Shown here one piece after another: positions 8,029 through 15,049 of a DNA stretch of 64,000 nucleotides (positions within the stretch are counted from its first letter, which is position 1; each line of letters begins with the position of its first letter). Below the pieces are notes generated by a model. It ran no database searches and had not been told where the DNA came from. It worked only from the letters and a program-made list of their open reading frames with translations. The translations under genes and the position numbers were made by a program. The stretch is from Kitasatospora cinereorecta (GTDB lineage Bacteria > Actinomycetota > Actinomycetes > Streptomycetales > Streptomycetaceae), in NCBI RefSeq assembly GCF_024172095.1, contig NZ_JAMZDX010000004.1, positions 930,001 to 994,000 on the forward strand, in the 5' to 3' direction.

Positions 8029-8829
8029 TCAGGCCGCGGGACGGAGTTCGCGCCGCTCGGTGGCGCCGAGGGCGGCGACGGCGACGGCGATGACCGCGGC
8101 AAGGACGAGGCTGACCGGGCCGGTGCCGAGGTCGAGGCCGCCGCGCTGGTGGCTGACGCCGGCCCAGTCCGCGAAGCACGCGCCGAGCGGCCGGGTGAGG
8201 ACGTACGCCCACCAGAAGGTGAGGACGGGCGACATCCCCGGCAGCCGGCGGAGCAGCGCCGGCAGTGCGATCAGGGCGGCGAACAGCAGCCCGGACGGCA
8301 GGTAGCCCCAGCCGAGGGTGGCGGCGGTCAGGTCGCCGACGGCGGTGCCGAGCGCGAAGGTCGCCATCACCGCCGACCAGTAGAAGACCTCGCGGCGCCC
8401 GCCGGTCACGGTCTCGACCGCGAGGGTCCCCTCGGTGCGGCGCCACACGGCGAAGATCAGGACGAGGACGGCGGCGAACGCGGACGCCGACACCGCGTAC
8501 GGCACGCCGAGGGCGACGTGCGCGACGTCGGCGGCCATGGTGCCGAACACGCTGACCATCACCACCGCCGACCAGTAGACGGCCGGCACGTAGCGGCGGG
8601 AGCGGGCCTGCGCGAGGAGGGCGACGGCCAGGAGCAGGCCGGCCGAGCCGACCGCCGGGATCGGCCCGAGGGCGCGGGCGAGGTAGTCGGAGGTGGTCTC
8701 GCCCATACCGGTGGTGAGGATCTTGACGACCCAGAACACCGCGGTCACCTGCGGCACCTTGCTCCAGACGGGCCGCTCGGGGGCGGCCGGGTGCCGGAGG
8801 GTCGAGGCCGGGGAAGTCGTCGCGCCCAC
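8029..8829 (-). CDS. COG4705-like multi-pass membrane protein
   Basis: 266 residues with about eight predicted helices arranged as four similar units. Each unit carries a polar Gly-Asp motif in the membrane (ILTTGMGETTSDYLA, GTMAADVAHVALG, GTAVGDLTAATLGWGY, LTRPLGACFADWAG). This internal fourfold pattern and the TTGMGET motif match the COG4705 group. Function is unproven; old annotations of the group mention amylopullulanase regulation. It is next to a PepSY gene and an OmpR-type two-component system, a neighbourhood that suggests an envelope stress or metal/pH role (inference). Confidence 0.8.
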   Translation of the reverse strand: MGATTSPASTLRHPAAPERPVWSKVPQVTAVFWVVKILTTGMGETTSDYLARALGPIPAVGSAGLLLAVALLAQARSRRYVPAVYWSAVVMVSVFGTMAADVAHVALGVPYAVSASAFAAVLVLIFAVWRRTEGTLAVETVTGGRREVFYWSAVMATFALGTAVGDLTAATLGWGYLPSGLLFAALIALPALLRRLPGMSPVLTFWWAYVLTRPLGACFADWAGVSHQRGGLDLGTGPVSLVLAAVIAVAVAALGATERRELRPAA

Positions 8830-8882
8830 GTGGGGGTCGCTCCTTTCTGCACGGCGCGGTCGGACCGCGCCGACTCGTCGGT

Positions 8883-9380
8883 TCAGCCGCCCAGAACCGT
8901 GTTGGCGGTGATGGTGTCGCTGGCGCCGTCGACGACCACCGCGTGCCGCACCCCGTCGGGGCCGAGCACGACCGCCCGCCAGGCCCGGCCGCCGCCCTGT
9001 TCGGTGACTGCGCTCAGGGACTCGACCTTGCCGCCGGGGACGGCGGACGAGGCTTTGACCACGGCGTCGGCGGCATCGAGCGACGGCAGCGGCGCCGGAG
9101 CGTGCCGGCCGGCCGTGGCGGCGCGCGTCCCGCCCTGCCCGTCGCGATCGTGCCGCTCGCCACCCCTCGCGGTCCCGGCGAAGCGGCCGCCGGACTCGTG
9201 GCCCTCACCCGCGTGGTGGATCACCGCCGCGGCCGCGCCACCACCGATCACCACCACGACCGCGCCGGCGGCGACCCAGCGCGCGGAGCGGCTGCTCAGC
9301 CACCGGCCGGCCCGCCCGTCGCGCGTACGGTCACCGCCCGGCTGCCCCTGCGGCTCAACGGTGCCCATCGGCTCACTCAT
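8883..9380 (-). CDS. membrane-anchored PepSY-like protein
   Basis: 165 residues from ATG 9380. A basic cytosolic stretch is followed by one helix (WVAAGAVVVVIGGGAAAAVI, about residues 35-55), a low-complexity charged linker, then a PepSY-like fold: DAADAVVKASSAVPGG, VESLSAVTEQGGGRAWRAVV and HAVVVDGASDTITA. PepSY domains usually sit outside the cell and restrain proteases or sensor kinases. It is transcribed divergently from the OmpR-type regulator at 9523 with about 140 bp between, so it may be target and modulator of that system. Confidence 0.75.
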   Translation of the reverse strand: MSEPMGTVEPQGQPGGDRTRDGRAGRWLSSRSARWVAAGAVVVVIGGGAAAAVIHHAGEGHESGGRFAGTARGGERHDRDGQGGTRAATAGRHAPAPLPSLDAADAVVKASSAVPGGKVESLSAVTEQGGGRAWRAVVLGPDGVRHAVVVDGASDTITANTVLGG

Positions 9381-9453
9381 CTTCCCGCCCCGGATCCTCC
9401 GGCCGGCCCGGGCCCTGTGCCCGGACGACAATGCCCAGCATGGCGGGGTGGCG

Positions 9454-9488
9454 CTGAAGGGATGCTGAAGACCTGAAGACGCCTTCAG
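9454..9488. promoter_or_regulatory. CTGAAG repeat cluster in divergent promoter region
   Basis: CTGAAG at 9454-9459, 9465-9470 (11 bp apart) and 9473-9478, then the inverted CTTCAG at 9483-9488. The cluster lies 35-69 bp before the regulator start and upstream of the divergent PepSY gene. OmpR-type regulators bind direct hexamers spaced about 11 bp, so this is a good candidate autoregulatory site. Confidence 0.55.
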
Positions 9489-9522
9489 CTTCCCGGCTGC
9501 GGAACCTGCCACCCTGGTGGGT

Positions 9523-10200
9523 ATGCGCGTACTGGTGGTGGAAGACGAGCGTCGGATGGCCCTGGCCCTGCAGCACGGGCTGACCGCCGAGGGCTTCACC
9601 GTCGACATCGCCCACGACGGCCCGACCGGGCTCGCCAAGGCGACCGACCACCCGTACGACGTGGTCATCCTCGACATCATGCTGCCCGGACTCAACGGCT
9701 ACCGGGTGTGCTCGCGCCTGCGGGCCGCCGGGAACGACGTCGCCATCCTGATGCTCACCGCGAAGGACGGCGAGTGGGACGAGGCCGAGGCCCTGGACAC
9801 CGGCGCCGACGACTACCTCTCCAAGCCGTTCTCGTTCGTCGTGCTCGTCGCCCGGCTCCGCGCCCTGGCCCGCCGCACCGGCAGCCGCGCGCCGCGCCGC
9901 ACCGTCCTGGGCGATCTGGTGGTCGACTCCGCCGCCCGTACCTGCAGCCGGGCCGGCGTCGCCATCCCGCTCACCCCGCGCGAGTTCGCCGTCCTGGACC
10001 ACCTGGCGCGCCGCGCCGGCGAGGCGGTCTCCAAGCGGGAGATCCTCGACGAGGTCTGGGACAGCGGTCCGGACAGCGACCCGAACACCGTCGAGGTCCA
10101 CGTCAGCGCACTGCGGCGCAAGATCGACACGCCGTTCGGCCGCGCCGCCGTCCAGACCGTGCGCGGCGCCGGCTACCGACTGGCGGCCGACGGTGGCTGA
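9523..10200 (+). CDS. OmpR/PhoB-family response regulator
   Basis: 225 residues from ATG 9523 (GTG 9517 possible). The receiver begins MRVLVVEDERRMA; phospho-Asp is in VVILDIMLPGLNG (near 51), with the conserved Thr/Lys in LMLTAKD and DDYLSKPFSF. The C-terminal winged helix is typical (LTPREFAVLDHLARRAGEAV, then VEVHVSALRRKID and VRGAGYRL). It overlaps the kinase start by eight bases. It likely regulates the divergent PepSY gene and itself through the CTGAAG cluster. Confidence 0.94.
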   Translation: MRVLVVEDERRMALALQHGLTAEGFTVDIAHDGPTGLAKATDHPYDVVILDIMLPGLNGYRVCSRLRAAGNDVAILMLTAKDGEWDEAEALDTGADDYLSKPFSFVVLVARLRALARRTGSRAPRRTVLGDLVVDSAARTCSRAGVAIPLTPREFAVLDHLARRAGEAVSKREILDEVWDSGPDSDPNTVEVHVSALRRKIDTPFGRAAVQTVRGAGYRLAADGG

Positions 10201-11650
10201 GCCGGGCCGCCTCGGGGCCCTGCGCCGGAGATTCCGCGAGGCGCTGGGCCGCGTCGCCGGGCACCCCCGGGTCGCCGCCCTGGTCAGCCGGCTCGACCCG
10301 AGCTCGGTCCGCACCCGCACCACGCTCGCCGCGTGCGCCAGCGTCGCCGTCGTCCTGCTCACCGCCTCCGCGGCGCTGCTCCTGGTGCTGCGCGCCAACC
10401 TGCAGCACACGGTGGAGACCGGGGCCCGCGAGCAGGCCGCCGCCATCGCCCGCCTCGCCACCGACGGGCACCTCACCCAGCAGCTCCCGCTGGACCACGG
10501 AACCGACTTCATCCAGGTCGTCGACGCGCACGGCACGGTGATCGCCGCCAGCCAGAACCTCGCCGGCCACCCCGTCCTCCCGCCCACCGGCACCCAGTCG
10601 GGCCACAGCACCTTCAACCTCGGCGTGCTCGGCGACGAGCACCACCAGGGCGTCACCACGGTGACCGCCGACACGCCCGACGGCCCGGTCACCATCCACG
10701 TCGGCGCGTCGCTGCGCACCGCCGACGCGGCCGAGGACCTCACCACCGCCGCCCTCGGCGGCCTGTGCAGCCTGCTGCTGGTCACGGTCGGCGTCCTCAC
10801 CTGGCGGACCACCGGCCGGGCCCTGCGCCCGGTCGAGGCGATCCGCTCGGAGGTGGCCGCCATCGGCGACCGCGACCTGGACCGCCGGGTCCCCCGGCCG
10901 CGCAGCCAGGACGAGATCGCCCGCCTCGCGGACACCATGAACGCCATGCTGGAACGGCTCGAAGCCGCCGGCGCCCGTCAGCGCCGGTTCATCGCCGACG
11001 CCTCGCACGAGCTGCGCAGCCCGCTGGCCGTCCTGCGGACCCAGCTCGAGGTCGCACGCACCCACCCCGACCCCGAGGTCCGGGCCGACATGGTGGCCGG
11101 CGCGCTGCAGGACACCGAACGGCTCCAGGACCTCGCCGGCGACCTGCTGCTGCTCGCCCGGCTCGACGCCTCCGGGCACCGGCTGGCCGGCGAGGCGGTC
11201 GACCTCGCCGACCTCGTCCGCACCATCGTCGGGGCCCGCACCGGTGACCCGCACCCGGTCACCGTCGACACCCCGGACGACGCCGACGCCAGCGTCACGG
11301 GGAACGCCCTGTGGCTCGGGCGGCTGCTGACCAACCTGCTGGACAACGCCCAGCGACACGCGCGGCACGCCGTCACGGTCCGTCTGGTCGCCGACCCGCC
11401 CGGCGGCCGGCTCACCCTGGACGTCACCAACGATGGGCCGCCGGTCGACCCCGCCGACCGCGAGAAGATCTTCGAACGCTTCGCCCGCCTCGACGACGCG
11501 CGCAGCCGCGACGACGGCGGCACCGGACTCGGCCTGCCCATCGCCCGCGACATCGCCTCGGTCCACGGCGGAACGCTGACCGTCCTCGACACGCCGAGCG
11601 GCACAACCTTCCGCACCACTCTTCCCACCGCGGCGGACGGCCACCGCTGA
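10193..11650 (+). CDS. sensor histidine kinase with HAMP domain
   Basis: 485 residues from GTG 10193. Two membrane helices (about 50-68 and 185-205) enclose an extracytoplasmic sensor domain of about 115 residues. HAMP (RALRPVEAIRSEVAAI) follows, then the H box FIADASHELRSPLAVL (His near 268), N box LLTNLLDNAQRHA, a shortened G1 box NDGPPVDP, F box FERFARLDD and G2 box GGTGLGLPIARDI. Classical OmpR-partner kinase. The periplasmic-side domain has no family I recognise. A bidirectional hairpin at 11698 ends the operon. Confidence 0.94.
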   Translation: MAEPGRLGALRRRFREALGRVAGHPRVAALVSRLDPSSVRTRTTLAACASVAVVLLTASAALLLVLRANLQHTVETGAREQAAAIARLATDGHLTQQLPLDHGTDFIQVVDAHGTVIAASQNLAGHPVLPPTGTQSGHSTFNLGVLGDEHHQGVTTVTADTPDGPVTIHVGASLRTADAAEDLTTAALGGLCSLLLVTVGVLTWRTTGRALRPVEAIRSEVAAIGDRDLDRRVPRPRSQDEIARLADTMNAMLERLEAAGARQRRFIADASHELRSPLAVLRTQLEVARTHPDPEVRADMVAGALQDTERLQDLAGDLLLLARLDASGHRLAGEAVDLADLVRTIVGARTGDPHPVTVDTPDDADASVTGNALWLGRLLTNLLDNAQRHARHAVTVRLVADPPGGRLTLDVTNDGPPVDPADREKIFERFARLDDARSRDDGGTGLGLPIARDIASVHGGTLTVLDTPSGTTFRTTLPTAADGHR

Positions 11651-11697
11651 GGCACGACCCACGCTGAGTCACGGCCCGCGGGGGATCGAACGCAAAC

Positions 11698-11754
11698 GGC
11701 CGGCCGCGCCCGGGGACCGCCGCCGCAGTGGCGGTGGTCCCGGCGCGACCGGCC
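11698..11754. terminator. large bidirectional hairpin between kinase and cyclophilin
   Basis: GGCCGGCCGCGCC (11698 on) pairs with GGCGCGACCGGCC ending at 11754, and the inner GGGACC/GGTCCC parts continue the stem to a short loop near 11726. It lies between two convergent genes, so it can serve both. Confidence 0.75.
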
Positions 11755-11784
11755 CTCGGATCAAGCCTCGGAAGAGGCCTCGGA

Positions 11785-12288
11785 TCAGGCCTCGACGATG
11801 CCGGAGGCCGCGATCTCGACCTTGCCCTTGGGGGCGCCGGACTGCGAGCCCAGGGCCTCGATCTGGTCCACGAGCTCCTGGCCCGAGACGACCTCGCCGA
11901 AGACGACGTGCTTGCCGTCGAGCCACGGGGTGACCACCGTGGTGATGAAGAACTGCGAGCCGTTGGTGTTGCGGCCGGCGTTCGCCATCGACAGCAGGTA
12001 CTTGCGGTCGTGCTTCAGCTGGAAGTTCTCGTCCTCGAACTTCGCGCCGTAGATGCTCTTGCCGCCGGTGCCGTTGTGGTTGGTGAAGTCACCGCCCTGC
12101 AGCATGAACTGGGGGATGATGCGGTGGAAGCCGGAGCCGGCGTAGCCGAAGCCGTTCTGGCCGGTGGCCAGCTCACGGAAGTTGCGCGCGGTCTTCGGGA
12201 CGACGTCGTCGAACAGGTTGAAGACGATGCGGCCCGCGGGGGCGCCGTTGATGGTGATGTCGAAGTAGACGTTGCTCATGGGCTTCAT
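11785..12288 (-). CDS. cyclophilin-type peptidyl-prolyl cis-trans isomerase
   Basis: 167 residues. Nearly complete cyclophilin signature: FHRIIPQFMLQGGDFTNHNG with the catalytic Arg, then MANAGRNTNGSQFFIT and the Trp in TPWLDGKHVVFGEV that gives cyclosporin sensitivity. Cytosolic, no signal peptide. AGGAG lies seven bases before ATG 12288; ATG 12279 (MSNVYFDITING) is the alternative start and agrees with the length of many relatives. Catalyses proline isomerisation in protein folding. Confidence 0.96.
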   Translation of the reverse strand: MKPMSNVYFDITINGAPAGRIVFNLFDDVVPKTARNFRELATGQNGFGYAGSGFHRIIPQFMLQGGDFTNHNGTGGKSIYGAKFEDENFQLKHDRKYLLSMANAGRNTNGSQFFITTVVTPWLDGKHVVFGEVVSGQELVDQIEALGSQSGAPKGKVEIAASGIVEA

Positions 12289-12318
12289 CCTTTCACTCCT
12301 GGTGCTGTACGCGCCTCA

Positions 12319-13230
12319 TCACTCATCGTGATCCCCGTCGCGACCCGGATCCGGCCAGGTCAGGCGGACGATCTCGCCCAGCTCCAGGGCCGCGTGGACC
12401 GTGCCGTCGGGGCCGACGGCGATGCCGTGCGGCTCGGCGCCGGGGATGTCGAGGTCGTGGGCGGTGTACGCGCCGGCGGGGGTCAGCGACCCGATCCGGC
12501 CGGCGGCCCACTCGGTGAACCAGAGCCGCCCGTCCGGCCCGGCGGCGACGGCGTGCGGCCGGGCCGCCCGGTCGGGCAGCGGGTACTCCGTCACCTTGCC
12601 GTCGACGGTGATCCGGCCGACCTGGCCGGCGCCGATCTCGACGAACCACAGCGCGCCGTCGCCGCCCGGCGCCAGGCCGACCGGGGCGGCGCCGGCCGTG
12701 GGCAGCGGGTGGACGGTGACCTCGCCATCGACGGTGATCCGGCCGATCGCGTGGGCCTGGTTGAGGGTGAACCAGAGCGCGCCGTCCGGCCCGGCCGCGA
12801 TCATCGACGGGAAGGCGCCGGCCGTCGGCAGCGGGTACTCGGTCACCTCGCCGTCCACCGTGATCCGGCCGATCCGGTCGGCGTTCAGCTGGGTGAACCA
12901 CAGGGCGCCGTCCGGCCCGGCCGCGATGCCGTACGGGCCGCAGCCCTCGGTCGGCAGCGCGAAGGAGCGCGCCCGGCCGTCCACGGTGATCCGGCCGATC
13001 CGGTGGTCGCGCATCCGGGTGAACCAGAGCGCGCCGTCCGGCCCCGCGGTGATCACCGCGGGCCCGCAGTCCGGCGCGTCGAGGCCGTACCTGGCCACCG
13101 TGCCGTCCCCGGCGAGCCGTCCGATCTCCCCGGCGTGGACCAGCGTGAACCAGACTCCGCCGTCCGGACCGACCACGAGCCCGTACGGCCCGGCCCGGCC
13201 GTCCGACACCTCGAACCGCTCGACCGTCAT
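12319..13230 (-). CDS. vgb: virginiamycin B lyase (Vgb)-like seven-bladed propeller
   Basis: 303 residues from ATG 13230 (MTVERFEVSDGRAGPYG). Seven repeats of the form GPDGxxWFT make a beta propeller. Vgb linearises type B streptogramins by an elimination at the ester bond, using two His and Mg-binding Glu. Here RPHAVAAGPDG and EPHGIAVGPDG supply two His exactly 42 residues apart, the spacing I recall for His228/His270 of the staphylococcal enzyme, with Glu two residues before the second His. An acidic residue follows in AALELGE. Whether it acts on streptogramins or is a related lactonase-like propeller is not decided by sequence. Confidence 0.8.
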   Translation of the reverse strand: MTVERFEVSDGRAGPYGLVVGPDGGVWFTLVHAGEIGRLAGDGTVARYGLDAPDCGPAVITAGPDGALWFTRMRDHRIGRITVDGRARSFALPTEGCGPYGIAAGPDGALWFTQLNADRIGRITVDGEVTEYPLPTAGAFPSMIAAGPDGALWFTLNQAHAIGRITVDGEVTVHPLPTAGAAPVGLAPGGDGALWFVEIGAGQVGRITVDGKVTEYPLPDRAARPHAVAAGPDGRLWFTEWAAGRIGSLTPAGAYTAHDLDIPGAEPHGIAVGPDGTVHAALELGEIVRLTWPDPGRDGDHDE

Positions 13231-13374
13231 CGGCCGCCCCCTTGTGCCTGTACCACCTGCCATGATCAACCTACAACGTCCCGGGGGCCTTGCCGCAAGA
13301 CCCCGACGGTGGCGCAGAATCGACGCCCTGACCCCGCATCAGGGGCAGGAATCAAGGGGACTTGGGGGCGTGGG

Positions 13375-14598
13375 ATGCGCATTCTGCTGTCGACGTACGG
13401 CTCGCGGGGAGACGTCGAACCGCTGGTGGAACTCGCCGCGCAGCTACGGGAGTCCGGTGCGCAGGTGCGCGTCTGCGCGCCACCGGACGAGGAGTTCGCG
13501 CAGCTGCTGGCCCGGGTCGGCCTGCCGGTGGTGCCGGTCGGCCGGCCGATGCGCACGATGGCGCGGCCGTCCTCGGCGGCGGAAGCCGGCCGGCGGGTGG
13601 CCGAACTGGCCGCGCAGTTCGACGCGGTCCTCGCGGCGGCCCAGGGCTGCGACGCGATCCTGGCGACCGGCCTCGCGCACTTCTCCTCCCGCTCGGCGGC
13701 GGAGAAGCTGGGCATCCCGTACGTCTACGCGACCTTCTGCTCGTTCCTGCTCCCGACGCCGCACCACGCGCCGCCCGCCGCCCTGCTGCCGGCGGCGGGG
13801 CAGGAGCCGGCCCCCGAGGGGGCGGACAACCGGACGCTGTGGGAGCTGAACGCGCAGCTCTTCGACACGCTGCACGGCGAGGCGCTCAACGCCCATCGGG
13901 CGTCGGTCGGCCTGCCGCCGGTCTCCGGCGTCCGCGACTTCATCCTCACCGACCGGCCGTGGCTGGCGTCCGACCCGCTGCTCGACCCGTGGCAGGAGAC
14001 CCCGGAGCTCGGCGTCGTCCACACCGGCGCGTGGCTCCTGCCCGACGAACGCCCGCTGCCCGCCGACCTGCTGGCGTTTCTGGACGCCGGCGCGCCGCCG
14101 GTCTGGGTCGGCCTCGGCAGCACCCGGCACGCCTCCGCGGAGATCGCCCGGGTCGCCGTCGAGGCGGTCCGCGCCCAGGGTCGCCGGGTCCTGCTCGGAC
14201 GCGGCTGGGCGGAGCTCGTCCCGGTCGACGACCGGGACGACTGCTTCGCGGTCGGCGAGGTCAACCAGCAGCGGCTGTTCCGCCGGGTCGCGGCGGTCGT
14301 CCACCACGGCGGAGCGGGCACCACGACGACGGCCGCCCGGGCGGGCGCGCCGCAGGTCGTGGTCCCCCAGGGCGCCGACCAGCCGTACTGGGCCCGCCGG
14401 GTGGCCGACCTCGGTGTCGGCGCCGCGGTGGACGGCCCGCTGCCGACCGTCGAGGCCCTGTCGGCCGCGCTCGCCACGGCTCTGTCGCCCCAGGTCCAGG
14501 CCCGGGCGGTCACTGTGGCGGGCGCGGTCCGCACCGACGGGGCCGCGGTGGCGGCCGAACGACTGCTGGAGGCGGTGAGCCGCGGCGCGGCGGGCTGA
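13375..14598 (+). CDS. GT1-family glycosyltransferase
   Basis: 407 residues from ATG 13375. The opening MRILLSTYGSRGDVEPLVEL is the classic GT-B start of the UGT/macrolide-type glycosyltransferases (GSRGDV motif), and the C-terminal donor domain has VHHGGAGTTTTAARAGAP followed by VVPQGADQPYWARRV. These enzymes move a sugar from an NDP-sugar to a small lipophilic acceptor such as an antibiotic or lipid. No polyketide or deoxysugar genes adjoin, so a detoxifying or lipid-glycosylating role is possible. It is divergent from vgb, giving two potential antibiotic-inactivation genes side by side (inference). Confidence 0.9.
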   Translation: MRILLSTYGSRGDVEPLVELAAQLRESGAQVRVCAPPDEEFAQLLARVGLPVVPVGRPMRTMARPSSAAEAGRRVAELAAQFDAVLAAAQGCDAILATGLAHFSSRSAAEKLGIPYVYATFCSFLLPTPHHAPPAALLPAAGQEPAPEGADNRTLWELNAQLFDTLHGEALNAHRASVGLPPVSGVRDFILTDRPWLASDPLLDPWQETPELGVVHTGAWLLPDERPLPADLLAFLDAGAPPVWVGLGSTRHASAEIARVAVEAVRAQGRRVLLGRGWAELVPVDDRDDCFAVGEVNQQRLFRRVAAVVHHGGAGTTTTAARAGAPQVVVPQGADQPYWARRVADLGVGAAVDGPLPTVEALSAALATALSPQVQARAVTVAGAVRTDGAAVAAERLLEAVSRGAAG

Positions 14599-14607
14599 AC
14601 CCGGCGC

Positions 14608-14895
14608 TCACAGGGTGCCGAGGCGGCGGCCCAGCTCCTCGAGGTAGTCGTCGCCGTAGGCGGCCGCCACGTCGGCGAGGTCGATCATCGGCGGGAGGTC
14701 GGCCGTCGTCTGCCGTTCGGCGAGGAAGACCGCGGTCTCCGCCACGATCCGCTCCTCGTCGACGCTGGCCAGCCGCAACTGGTCGACGGTCGCCTCGGTG
14801 GCCTGGAAACGGGAGAGGACCGTGTCGCCGCTGCCCGGGAAGGTCACGAGGTACTCGTGGTCACCCAGGGGTTCGACCGAGATGTCCATGATCAT
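14608..14895 (-). CDS. small protein of unknown function
   Basis: 95 residues from ATG 14895 with GGAGAAAGGA upstream. Sequence MIMDISVEPLGDHEYLVTF, mixed alpha/beta, acidic, no membrane segment; the N-terminal part could be a small beta sheet followed by helices (ATEATVDQLRLAS, ERIVAETAVFLAERQ). I do not recognise the family. It is convergent with the glycosyltransferase (gap of nine bases). Confidence 0.7.
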   Translation of the reverse strand: MIMDISVEPLGDHEYLVTFPGSGDTVLSRFQATEATVDQLRLASVDEERIVAETAVFLAERQTTADLPPMIDLADVAAAYGDDYLEELGRRLGTL

Positions 14896-15049
14896 GGCAC
14901 TGTCCTTTCTCCCTGCGGCCGCCGGCAGGTGACCCGCGTCCGGCGCCCTCGCCGCCTCCATGGTGGCGCGCGGCGCGGCGACTCGCCGGTGGATCGTGCA
15001 CGGCGCGCCGGTACCGTCGGCCTTCCGGGTCTCCGGGTCCGGGCGGACC

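Noticed and set aside
11728..13374. Long plus-strand frame joined to the glycosyltransferase
   Set aside because: The upstream part is the antisense shadow of the cyclophilin and vgb genes; composition is Ala/Gly/Arg/Asp-rich without domains. The real start is ATG 13375.
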